NCBI RefSeq assembly: GCF_905196875.1
Contig: NZ_CAJJWO010000006.1
Coordinates: 78,305 to 142,304 of the forward strand
Direction: 5' to 3'
Length of the DNA stretch: 64,000 nucleotides
From: an uncultured Parabacteroides sp.
Lineage (GTDB): Bacteria; Bacteroidota; Bacteroidia; Bacteroidales; Tannerellaceae
Part shown: piece by piece, positions 18,512 to 25,850 of the stretch
Position numbering within the stretch: position 1 is the first letter of the stretch
How the letters are laid out: each line of letters opens with the position of its first letter
Notes under the pieces: model-generated
What the model was told of the DNA's origin: nothing
Databases searched by the model: none
The model's input: the letters and a program-made list of their open reading frames with translations, nothing else
Made by a program: the position numbers and the translations under genes

Positions 18512-18549
18512 CCTAAAACGGAATACTTATTGAATCAAAATGTAAAGCA

Positions 18550-20760
18550 ATGTTGAAACAACTCTATATTACTCTATTTATATTATTCTCCGCCATCACT
18601 GCCCGGGCGGAAGAAGTAAAAGGGCATGTGTTTGATGATAATAACCAGCCGGTAATCGGTGCCAATGTGTATTGGGAAGGAACCCAGCAGGGGACAACGA
18701 CCGATGTGGACGGCGCTTTCAAGCTGAAAACAAGAAAAAGTACGAATAACCTGGTCGTGAGTTATATCGGTTATACCACCTTCGTGATGCCGGTGACTAA
18801 TCCTGATGAGCTGTTGAGAATTACCCTGAAAGGGGAAGTAGCTCTGGAAGAAGTCGTGATCAGCGAACGTAAAATGGGAACGATCGCCTCCCGCACCAGT
18901 GTGTTGCAGACGCAGAAGATCACCTATGATGAAATATGCCGTGCCGCCTGTTGTAACCTGGCCGAGAGTTTCGAAACGAACCCGTCTGTCGATGTATCGT
19001 ATGCCGATGCGGCTACCGGAGCCCGCCAGATCAAGTTGCTGGGACTCGCCGGAACGTATGTGCAAATGCTGACCGAGAATTATCCGAACTTCCGTGGAGC
19101 GGCTTCTTTGTACGGACTGGACTATGTGCCCGGTGCCTGGATGGAAAGTATACAGGTATCCAAAGGAACTTCTTCTGTCAAAAACGGATATGAAGCCCTT
19201 GCCGGACAGATCAATGTGGAATTTAAAAAGCCTCCTACGGCTGATATTTTCTCTGTGAACCTGTTCGGAAGCGATGCCGGACGTTATGAAGGAAATGCAG
19301 ACGCTTCGTGGCATATCAACGATAAGGTATCGACCGGTTTGCTGGTTCATTATTCCAATGATAAAAAGCAGCATGACGGCAACGATGACGGTTTTCTGGA
19401 TACCCCGCTAAAGGAGCAGGTGAACCTGATGAACCGCTGGTATCATAAACTGGATAATTATGTAGCCCAGTACGGAGCCCGCTACCTGCATGAAAACCGT
19501 ACCGGCGGACAGGCTACCAAACATCATGATTTTGCTGATCCGTATCAGGTTCATCTGGAAACGAACCGTGCTGAACTGTATACGAAACAGGCTTATATCA
19601 TCGATAAGGAAAAAGTGGAGAGCGTGGCGCTGATCCTTTCCGGCTCTTATCATGAACAAAAATCCATGTACGACCGTACGCCTTATAATGTGTATCAGAA
19701 TAATGTGTATGCCAGTTTGCTGTATGAAAAGGAGTTTTCTCCCGCACACAGCCTGAGCACCGGCCTGAGCATGAATTATGACGGTTTTAATGAAAACCTG
19801 TTGCAGGATGGTACGCGCAAGGTCTTCGACCGTACGGAAGTTGTCCCCGGAGCTTATGTACAGTATACTTACAATCTGAATGATAAGCTGATCGTTCTGG
19901 GAGGTATCCGTGCCGATTACAGCTCTTTGTATGATTTCTTTGTTACGCCCCGCGTACATATTAAATATAATCCCTTCGACTGGTTCCATGTCCGTGCTTC
20001 GGCAGGGAAAGGTTTCCGTACGGCCAATATTCTGGCAGAGAATAACTTCCTTTTGTCGAGTAGCCGTAAAATGAATATCGCCGACAACCTGGATCAGGAA
20101 GAGGCCTGGAATACGGGGCTGAACCTGTCTTTTTATATCCCTTTGTTCGGAAAAGAACTATCTTTGAACGGAGAATGGTATTACACCAACTTCCTGAAGC
20201 AGGTGGTTGTCGATATGGATAGCGATCCGCATGCTGTGGGTTTCTATAATCTGGATGGGAAATCTTATTCCAACAGTTTCCAGGTGGAAGCGACTTATCC
20301 TTTCTTCCGGGGATTTACCCTGACTGCGGCTTATCGTTACACGGATGCCAAGACGGATTACCGGAATGCAGAAGGTGTAACGCAACGACTGAAGAAACCG
20401 TTGGTCAGCGACTATAAAGGGCTGGTAACGGCCTCTTATCAGACTCCGTTGAAAAAGTGGCAGTTCGACCTGACCGGACAGTTTAACGGAGGAGGACGTA
20501 TGCCGACTCCGGATGCGACGAATCCGCTGTGGGAATCGAACTTTAATGCCTATACCGTTGTCAATGCACAGATCACCCGCTATTTCCGTCGTTGGTCTGT
20601 CTATATCGGAGCGGAAAACCTGTTCGATTACAAGCAGTCTCACCCGATCATCGATGCGGAGAACCCACGGGGAGATAACTTCGACGGTTCGATGGTGTGG
20701 GGCCCTGTTCACGGACGGAAGATATATGCCGGCTTGCGTTTCAACATCAGCCGCGATTAA
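18550..20760 (+). CDS. TonB-dependent receptor, putative metal-related
   Basis: A 736-aa outer-membrane receptor: signal peptide (QLYITLFILFSAITARA), one carboxypeptidase-regulatory-like domain (VKGHVFDDNNQPVIGANVYW), then a plug starting EEVVISERKMGTIASRTSV and a barrel ending in GRKIYAGLRFNISRD. It is shorter than SusC proteins and lacks an STN domain. The plug contains an unusual CRAACCNLAESFETNPSVDV segment with three cysteines. It sits between a Cys-rich exported protein and a secreted HMA protein, which points to import or sensing of a metal ion or metal complex, perhaps copper; that is inference from context. Confidence 0.85.
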   Translation: MLKQLYITLFILFSAITARAEEVKGHVFDDNNQPVIGANVYWEGTQQGTTTDVDGAFKLKTRKSTNNLVVSYIGYTTFVMPVTNPDELLRITLKGEVALEEVVISERKMGTIASRTSVLQTQKITYDEICRAACCNLAESFETNPSVDVSYADAATGARQIKLLGLAGTYVQMLTENYPNFRGAASLYGLDYVPGAWMESIQVSKGTSSVKNGYEALAGQINVEFKKPPTADIFSVNLFGSDAGRYEGNADASWHINDKVSTGLLVHYSNDKKQHDGNDDGFLDTPLKEQVNLMNRWYHKLDNYVAQYGARYLHENRTGGQATKHHDFADPYQVHLETNRAELYTKQAYIIDKEKVESVALILSGSYHEQKSMYDRTPYNVYQNNVYASLLYEKEFSPAHSLSTGLSMNYDGFNENLLQDGTRKVFDRTEVVPGAYVQYTYNLNDKLIVLGGIRADYSSLYDFFVTPRVHIKYNPFDWFHVRASAGKGFRTANILAENNFLLSSSRKMNIADNLDQEEAWNTGLNLSFYIPLFGKELSLNGEWYYTNFLKQVVVDMDSDPHAVGFYNLDGKSYSNSFQVEATYPFFRGFTLTAAYRYTDAKTDYRNAEGVTQRLKKPLVSDYKGLVTASYQTPLKKWQFDLTGQFNGGGRMPTPDATNPLWESNFNAYTVVNAQITRYFRRWSVYIGAENLFDYKQSHPIIDAENPRGDNFDGSMVWGPVHGRKIYAGLRFNISRD

Positions 20761-20800
20761 ATAACAAGATAAATTATTCACCAATTAATACAAATACATT

Positions 20801-21133
20801 ATGAAACAGTTAGTTGTAGCATTGATTTGTGCCGTATTTACGCTTTCTACGGCCTATGCACAGGATGCAAAAAAGAAAAAAGACACGGTAACTTTCTTCG
20901 TAGAAGAAATGGAATGTGCTAATTGCCAGAAAAAGGTAGAAAAGAATATTGCTTTCGAGAAAGGGGTAACCGATCTGAAGTGCGATTTGAAAACTCGCAC
21001 GGTAAACGTAACCTATAAGACAGATAAGACTTCCAAGACCAAATTGGCTTCAGCCTTTAAAAAGATTGGAATGGAAGCAGTGCCTGTCGACGACGGTGCC
21101 GGCTGTCCGGTCAATCCTGCGAAAAAAAATTAA
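20801..21133 (+). CDS. Secreted heavy-metal-associated (HMA) domain protein
   Basis: A 110-aa protein: a signal peptide (KQLVVALICAVFTLSTAYA) and a single ferredoxin-like HMA domain. The metal-binding loop is MECANCQKKVEKNI with Cys39 and Cys42, and the rest shows the family pattern GVTDLKCDLKTRTVNVTY and SAFKKIGMEAVPV. Cytosolic relatives are copper chaperones, but the signal peptide puts this one in the periplasm. It follows the TonB receptor after 40 bp and is probably its periplasmic partner, receiving or buffering the metal. Lysine-rich stretch KKKKD separates signal and domain. Confidence 0.85.
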   Translation: MKQLVVALICAVFTLSTAYAQDAKKKKDTVTFFVEEMECANCQKKVEKNIAFEKGVTDLKCDLKTRTVNVTYKTDKTSKTKLASAFKKIGMEAVPVDDGAGCPVNPAKKN

Positions 21134-21174
21134 GCAGTCTATATCCGTTAACACGGAAATTCGTTAGAACATCT

Positions 21175-21182
21175 TATCTTTG
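21175..21182 (+). promoter_or_regulatory. -7-like box TATCTTTG
   Basis: TATCTTTG at 21175-21182 without a good -33 element. It lies upstream of a terminator-like hairpin (21201-21226) and of the ECF sigma gene, so it either drives sigma expression through the hairpin or makes a very short RNA. Confidence 0.45.
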
Positions 21183-21200
21183 CAAAACATACCTGTATGG

Positions 21201-21226
21201 GGCGGATCTATGTGTCCGCCTCTTTT
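21201..21226 (+). terminator. Intrinsic terminator after the HMA gene
   Basis: ggcgga (21201-21206) pairs with tccgcc (21215-21220), followed by tctttt. It is placed to end the metal cassette transcript, 68 bp after the HMA stop. Confidence 0.7.
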
Positions 21227-21288
21227 ATGAAAAAAAAGTTCATGAAACATGCAGCGTTTTGTACGTGAATAACATCATTATATTTGTA

Positions 21289-21816
21289 ATGGACGAGTCA
21301 CAACTAATAGAAGGTTGTAGGAAGGGGGACAGGCTGGCTCAGAAAGAGCTTTACGAGAGGTATTCCCGCAAAATGATGGGAGTTTGTCTGCGTTATGTGA
21401 ACGACAGGGAGACTGCCCGCGATTTGTTGCAGGATGGTTTTGTAAAGGTTTTTACCAGTATGGACTCTTATTCGGGAGCTGGTTCATTCGAGGGATGGAT
21501 GCGAAAGATCTTTGTAAATTGTGCATTGGAGTATTTGCGTAAGTCAGATGTATTGCGCGAATCGACCGATCTGGATAATACGGCGGAATTGATCCAGCCG
21601 GACAGTTCGGTTATATCGAGTATGTCGGCAGCGGAGCTGATGACGTTGGTACATGAGTTGCCAACCGGTTTCCGTACGGTATTCAACCTGTTCGCAATTG
21701 AAGGGTATTCTCATAAAGAGATCAGTGAGATGTTGAATATTACGGAAAGTACGTCACGTTCACAGTTTACGCGCGCCAAACAGATGTTACAGAAGAGGAT
21801 TAACGCTTTGTATTGA
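21289..21816 (+). CDS. ECF-type RNA polymerase sigma factor
   Basis: A 175-aa sigma-70 of the extracytoplasmic-function group. Region 2 is QKELYERYSRKMMGVCLRYV with the promoter-melting DLLQDGFVKVFTSMDSY; region 4 is LMTLVHELPTGFRTVFNLFAIEGYSHKEISEMLNI with its helix-turn-helix ending STSRSQFTRAKQML. The start is ATG 21289 (MDESQLIEGCRKGD is the usual N-terminus). A TATATTTG box at 21279-21286 lies too close to the ATG to give a leader. The next gene, 9 bp downstream, encodes a membrane-anchored protein that is the likely anti-sigma partner. Unlike the PUL sigma factor at 48187 it is not linked to a SusC gene. Confidence 0.93.
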   Translation: MDESQLIEGCRKGDRLAQKELYERYSRKMMGVCLRYVNDRETARDLLQDGFVKVFTSMDSYSGAGSFEGWMRKIFVNCALEYLRKSDVLRESTDLDNTAELIQPDSSVISSMSAAELMTLVHELPTGFRTVFNLFAIEGYSHKEISEMLNITESTSRSQFTRAKQMLQKRINALY

Positions 21817-21825
21817 AAGGAAAGA

Positions 21826-23058
21826 ATGAAAAAGGAAAGAGATACATTTGATGATATGTTCCGCTCGAAGTTGCAGGATTTCGAAGTGGATACGATGCCG
21901 GGAGACTGGGAGGCTATTGCCGATCGTTTACCGGTAAAAGCACCGGTACCTTTCCGTCGAACGCTCCGTTACTGGGCTGCTGCGGCAGTCGTTTCATTAC
22001 TGATGATAACGGGAGGCGTTTATATGTTCAAGTCGGAGAAGGAGGTCGCTCCGATCGCAGAGAAGATAGAAAAGGAAACAAAGAAGGTGGAGACGGAGCT
22101 CGCTAAAGAAGTCGAAGTTCCGGTTACTCCGATAGAACCGATAAAGGAAAACATAACCGTATCTCCTGTGGCAGCAGTGCAACAGCCAGCTGTGGTACGG
22201 TCAACATATAAAGCAGCTGTAAAGGTTGCTCATACTGAACCTGCTGTTATTGAAATAACACCCCCGGATGAAGACTCTGTTGTTGTTGATAGCGAAGAGG
22301 TTGTACAGGATCATCCGGAAGTGGGTTCTATTGATACCCGGTCGTTGATAGCTGATGCTGCTCCGGTCGGTAAAGTCGAAAAAGAGGCTGCTCCGCGTAA
22401 GTGGGGATTTGGTATGGGAGGCGGTAGTGTGACTACCGGAACAAATAACTCTTTGAACACTTATGCTTTGAAAAATACAATGCTGACGGATCAGGAGTTG
22501 TTATTTTTGAATGCTGCTAATTTTGAGAATAATACTTATCCGAAGACGAACATACATCATAAGACTCCTGTTTCGGTAGGTTTTTCAGTAAGTCGTTATT
22601 TGAATAACCGGTTTGCATTGTCAGCGGGATTGAATTATACGTTTCTGTCTTCTACCTGGGATGTGGATGCTCCGGTTTATTATAATAAGACAGCCCAAAA
22701 GCTCCATTTTATCGGTATTCCGGTTTCTCTGTCCTATAAAATTGCAGAATGGAACCGTTTCCAGGTATATGCAGCAGCTGGTGTTATGACGGAAGTCAAT
22801 GTGTCAGGAAAGCTGGTAACGGAAAAATACTCAGGTAAAGAGTTGTACGAAAAGGAGAGCGAACATATTCGTATGAAGGAATGGTTGTGGTCTGTCAACA
22901 CCCGTGCAGGTGTAAGCTACCCGTTGCTTCGTTTTGTAAGCCTTTATGCTGAGGCAGGAGTAGACTACTATTTCGATAACGGTAGTACAATTGAAACCGT
23001 ACGTTCCGAAAAACCATTTAATGTAAGTCTTCAGGCCGGATTCCGTCTGGGCTTTTAA
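21826..23058 (+). CDS. Membrane-anchored putative anti-sigma with C-terminal outer-membrane beta-barrel-like domain
   Basis: A 410-aa protein with a mixed design. Residues 1-45 are cytoplasmic (FDDMFRSKLQDFEVDTMPGDWEAIADRLP), about 48-67 are one membrane helix (YWAAAAVVSLLMITGGVYMF), 70-180 are a Lys/Glu/Pro/Val-rich linker, and from about 190 the sequence alternates like an outer-membrane beta-barrel of the OmpA/OMP_b-brl class, ending QAGFRLGF. The N-terminus and the upstream sigma gene fit an anti-sigma factor. The linker could span the periplasm so that a barrel in the outer membrane is tethered to the inner membrane. Function is inference; similar sigma-linked proteins occur widely in Bacteroidales. 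Confidence 0.65.
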   Translation: MKKERDTFDDMFRSKLQDFEVDTMPGDWEAIADRLPVKAPVPFRRTLRYWAAAAVVSLLMITGGVYMFKSEKEVAPIAEKIEKETKKVETELAKEVEVPVTPIEPIKENITVSPVAAVQQPAVVRSTYKAAVKVAHTEPAVIEITPPDEDSVVVDSEEVVQDHPEVGSIDTRSLIADAAPVGKVEKEAAPRKWGFGMGGGSVTTGTNNSLNTYALKNTMLTDQELLFLNAANFENNTYPKTNIHHKTPVSVGFSVSRYLNNRFALSAGLNYTFLSSTWDVDAPVYYNKTAQKLHFIGIPVSLSYKIAEWNRFQVYAAAGVMTEVNVSGKLVTEKYSGKELYEKESEHIRMKEWLWSVNTRAGVSYPLLRFVSLYAEAGVDYYFDNGSTIETVRSEKPFNVSLQAGFRLGF

Positions 23059-23101
23059 ATAAAACAAATACTAATAACATAAAATAAAAAGAACAGAAAA
23101 A

Positions 23102-23881
23102 ATGAAGAAACTTAAGTTTTTAGGTGCGGTAGCTATGGCTACAGTTTTGTTGACCTCTTGCTTGGATGGGGGAAGTAATGAACAATCGGGTTTTACTTAT
23201 GGTGTAATAGGTTTTTCTATGGATGCTATGGGAAATGTTGCTTATACAGGTGATAATGTTCCGGTGTATGCTTCAGCGTTTAGTAATTTAACTGATGAAT
23301 GTATTTATTTTGCATATACTATTAATTATGATGATCCAGCTAATTCTGGAAAGAAATATTTGACAGCTACTGTTTCTCAATATGCCAGGTTGGATAATAG
23401 CGGTAGGGTAGAAGCTGTTGATACAGCCAAGACGTCCCCGACAGCAATCAAAAAAGGAGAGTTAGCAACTGTTGATGCAGGGATCGTTGCAGGGGGAGCA
23501 TATAGTGCTACTATAAAAGATTTTTTATTCCTGGGTTCTAGTCATGAGAAATCGGCAAACGATCAAACAAACGAGTATTTTCTGCAGATTGATCCTTCTC
23601 AGGAACCGCAAGTTGTAGACGGTAAAAATGTTTATGATTTCTTTTTGCGTGTAGTTAAGAAGGCAGATGGTAAAAATACAATTGGGACTTCTGTATTTAA
23701 CTATGCAATTCGTGCAGGAAGTTATATCTCTTCGTTAGAAGCTAAAGAGAAAGCAAAAGGAAGTGAGACTTTCAATTTCAGAATTAACTATATCAAAGAA
23801 TTTAATAAAGACACGACAGAAGCTACATGGGCTAAGTCAAAAGTTCTTTCATATATGATCAATAAAGAAACGAATAAATAA
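23102..23881 (+). CDS. Lipoprotein of unknown function (paralogue of 39897-40664)
   Basis: A 259-aa lipoprotein with lipobox LLTSC (Cys20) and a beta-rich body. I do not recognise the family. Its C-terminus (FRINYIKEFNKDTTEATWAK) lines up with the end of the lipoprotein at 39897-40664 (IAINYVAKPNKDTTAVEWST), as does YDFFLRVVKK with YNLYLRAIRK, so the two are distant paralogues. It lies 43 bp after the sigma-linked membrane protein and may belong to the same operon, ending at a strong terminator. It may be a surface or periplasmic product controlled by the sigma factor. Confidence 0.7.
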   Translation: MKKLKFLGAVAMATVLLTSCLDGGSNEQSGFTYGVIGFSMDAMGNVAYTGDNVPVYASAFSNLTDECIYFAYTINYDDPANSGKKYLTATVSQYARLDNSGRVEAVDTAKTSPTAIKKGELATVDAGIVAGGAYSATIKDFLFLGSSHEKSANDQTNEYFLQIDPSQEPQVVDGKNVYDFFLRVVKKADGKNTIGTSVFNYAIRAGSYISSLEAKEKAKGSETFNFRINYIKEFNKDTTEATWAKSKVLSYMINKETNK

Positions 23882-23900
23882 GGAAGTAAAAGTTTATGTA

Positions 23901-23926
23901 AAAGGAGCTCATCGAGCTCCTTTTTT
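23901..23926. terminator. Bidirectional intrinsic terminator between the lipoprotein and trxA
   Basis: ggagctc (23904-23910), loop atc, gagctcc (23914-23920), flanked by AAA and TTTTTT. It can end both the plus-strand lipoprotein transcript and the convergent thioredoxin transcript. Confidence 0.9.
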
Positions 23927-23934
23927 GTTTATAA

Positions 23935-24234
23935 TCAATCGATAAACTTTTTTATCTGTCCTAAGAGAACACCTTTTTCCATTACACCAGAAGTGCGCCA
24001 AACGGCTTCTCCTTTCTTAAATATGATTAATGTGGGTACTGACTGAATACGGTACTCATTGGCTACTGCTTCATTTTTATCAACATCGATTTTCAGAACA
24101 CGTGCCTGTCCGATTAATTCTTTTCCCAGAGATTCAATCGTAGGACTCATTACTTTGCAAGGCCCGCACCATGTTGCAAAAAAGTCAACCAATACTGGTT
24201 TGTCTCCGTTTATAATATCTTTGAAAGTTTCCAT
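23935..24234 (-). CDS. trxA: Thioredoxin
   Basis: A 99-aa cytoplasmic thioredoxin with the active site Trp22-Cys23-Gly-Pro-Cys26, preceded by VLVDFFAT and followed by the cis-proline loop IQSVPTLIIF. It has the full single-domain length and no signal peptide. It donates electrons to ribonucleotide reductase, methionine sulfoxide reductase and similar enzymes, and is recycled by TrxB (15433-16386). It is convergent with the upstream lipoprotein gene and shares its terminator. Confidence 0.95.
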   Translation of the reverse strand: METFKDIINGDKPVLVDFFATWCGPCKVMSPTIESLGKELIGQARVLKIDVDKNEAVANEYRIQSVPTLIIFKKGEAVWRTSGVMEKGVLLGQIKKFID

Positions 24235-24295
24235 ATTGTTTTTCTATTTATAACAATTGGAATGTAATGCTTGTTCATAGAACAGATCAAGCCGG

Positions 24296-24901
24296 TTATT
24301 TTATTTCATTAATAACAGTATTGCTGCTTTCGAAAACGATAAATACACCTTCCCATTTGCCTTCTTTCTCATAGCTATCAAAACCTTCTTTCTCAACAAA
24401 ACGAATTCGATATGTTGCTTTTATCTTTTTCATCGTAAAAGTAGAGCTGTTTCGTAACTCACATGAGGGGGCTAACGACATCGTTTCTGTAATTGTTCTA
24501 TTTGGTGGGAGAGGTGTTTTTTCATTTTTGAAAGGTGCTTTTCTTTCTCCAACGAAATATTTGTAATCAGAAGATAGCAATTCGAATACATCAGGGAAAG
24601 CGACCGTTATCTCTTCTTCCGGCAAATAAGGCAATATATTTTCGTCAATGAAAAACTGAGAGGATTCTTCTACTTTTTCAGACGAATTAATAACGATGTC
24701 TTTTGTTGTATTTCCTGTATTACGGAAAACCTGTTCAGGTGTTTTTATTTCAAAAAGTTCTTCTCCGTCACCTTCCTGCAAAGCCCACATGATAGAACTA
24801 AATTCATATTGTTTTTCTTCGATTAGTTCTTCGTCTTTACTACACGCAAATAAACAAAAAACAGATAATAGTAAAAATAGCGATCCGATTATATTCTTCA
24901 T
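24296..24901 (-). CDS. Hypothetical lipoprotein
   Basis: A 201-aa protein with a lipoprotein signal (KNIIGSLFLLLSVFCLFAC, Cys20) and an acidic, beta-rich body (DEELIEEKQYEFSSIMWALQ, NTTKDIVINSS). I do not recognise the family; it has the look of small Bacteroidales adhesin-like or toxin-like surface lipoproteins, but no motif supports that. The start at 24901 is fixed by the promoter at 24926-24955, which lies inside the longer in-frame extension to 24949. Confidence 0.65.
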   Translation of the reverse strand: MKNIIGSLFLLLSVFCLFACSKDEELIEEKQYEFSSIMWALQEGDGEELFEIKTPEQVFRNTGNTTKDIVINSSEKVEESSQFFIDENILPYLPEEEITVAFPDVFELLSSDYKYFVGERKAPFKNEKTPLPPNRTITETMSLAPSCELRNSSTFTMKKIKATYRIRFVEKEGFDSYEKEGKWEGVFIVFESSNTVINEIK

Positions 24902-24925
24902 GGCCTCTATGAAATTGATTGTATG

Positions 24926-24955
24926 CAAATATACATAAGATAATAGCATATCAAT
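24926..24955 (-). promoter_or_regulatory. Promoter of the hypothetical lipoprotein gene
   Basis: Read on the minus strand: ATTG (24955-24952), 18 bp, TATATTTG (24933-24926). The box ends 24 bases before the ATG. Confidence 0.7.
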
Positions 24956-24982
24956 GAATTAAATGTCAATTTGTATGGGCTT

Positions 24983-25158
24983 TTAAGATAATTTTAATAA
25001 GCTTAGTGGGCTTTCCGGTAGTTCCGGCAAAAGTTTCTCTATTTCATCCAGGCTATCTTTTTTTGTGTGTACCCCATCCGTTTTCGGTAGTCACTATACC
25101 GTTTCCCTAATTCCCGGATTATATCACTCCCTGATTTTTTATATAGTTCACTGTACAT
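24983..25158 (-). pseudogene. Remnant of an XRE-family regulator with internal deletion and frameshift
   Basis: From ATG 25158 the frame reads like the start of an XRE helix-turn-helix protein (SGSDIIRELGKRYSDYRKRMGYTQK). It then stops soon after a run of seven As. In the shifted frame it continues DSLDEIEKLLPELPESPLS, which looks like the C-terminal tail of the same regulator family, and stops at 24983. The recognition helices between TQK and the tail are missing. A TATCTTTG box at 25185-25178 still fits the start. Such regulators are often partners of HipA-type kinases; no partner is present here. Confidence 0.6.
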
Positions 25159-25274
25159 ACTTTCTCTTATTTGCTTACAAAGATATGCGGAGGATATGGT
25201 GCGAATGATCCGGATGGAACCCAATGGGAATAATTGTCAACTTTCCGGAAGTTTTTTAATTGATTTACATCTAT

Positions 25275-25334
25275 AAAAACAATTGTATTTGTGTTCAAAT
25301 ACAACTGTTTTTCAAATCAAATACAATTGTTTTT
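25275..25334. repeat. 17-bp inverted repeat with an extra direct copy
   Basis: Left arm aaaaacaattgtatttg (25275-25291) is the exact reverse complement of 25318-25334. Between them, 25296-25312 is a direct copy of the right arm with one mismatch (caaatacaactgttttt). It lies upstream of the XRE remnant and looks like a multi-site operator. Confidence 0.7.
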
Positions 25335-25736
25335 GTAACTGAAAACTATTGTCTGTGTAAATACTGAAATAAAACAGGCCGTTTTCGGTAATGCGAGGAT
25401 ACGGAGATAGCCTATCTTTACCACAAGCAAAATGAAGTGCGTTTTTTGAATCTTTTTAAAACTGAAAAAGGGCGGTAGCCTTATAATTCTTTATAAAGAA
25501 TATTCTTTCTATATTTAAAGAGAAAAATATAGCCGGCAACGAAGTCTAATATGAGCGTATGTTAATTGTTTGTTAACCAGAGTGTTGGTGTTGTACATTC
25601 GTAATCAAGCGCTAATATCAAAATTTATTAAACTTGTCGGCGTTATGAAATATGCTTAATGGGTTGAAAAATAGAGAGTTGTATTTTTTTTGTTGGTGTA
25701 ATTGGAGGAAGAATATTCTTTCCCCTGATGTTTTAT

Positions 25737-25789
25737 TAACTTTGTATGAATAAACCGCATTATAGCCAAATGTCGGGTAAATGTCGGGT
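25737..25789 (+). promoter_or_regulatory. -7 box and direct-repeat operator candidate before the XRE-membrane gene
   Basis: TAACTTTG at 25737-25744 would start transcription near 25750. Just downstream aatgtcgggt occurs at 25769-25778 and again at 25780-25789, an 11-bp period. A repressor bound there would block elongation; autoregulation by the following XRE protein is plausible. Confidence 0.5.
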
Positions 25790-25850
25790 GAAAGTTCGCT
25801 GCTTTATTTGTTGAATATTTGAGTTATGCATAATCTTGTCGAAAATTTGA

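Larger units (their letters stand above)
25159..25850. other. AT-rich non-coding stretch between two regulators
   Basis: About 690 bp without a supported gene. It holds the promoter box of the XRE remnant (25178-25185, minus), a three-copy repeat with a perfect 17-bp inverted pair (25275-25334), and near the right end a TAACTTTG box (25737-25744) followed by an 11-bp-spaced direct repeat (25769-25789). Nothing else structured was recognised between about 25335 and 25736. Confidence 0.5.
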
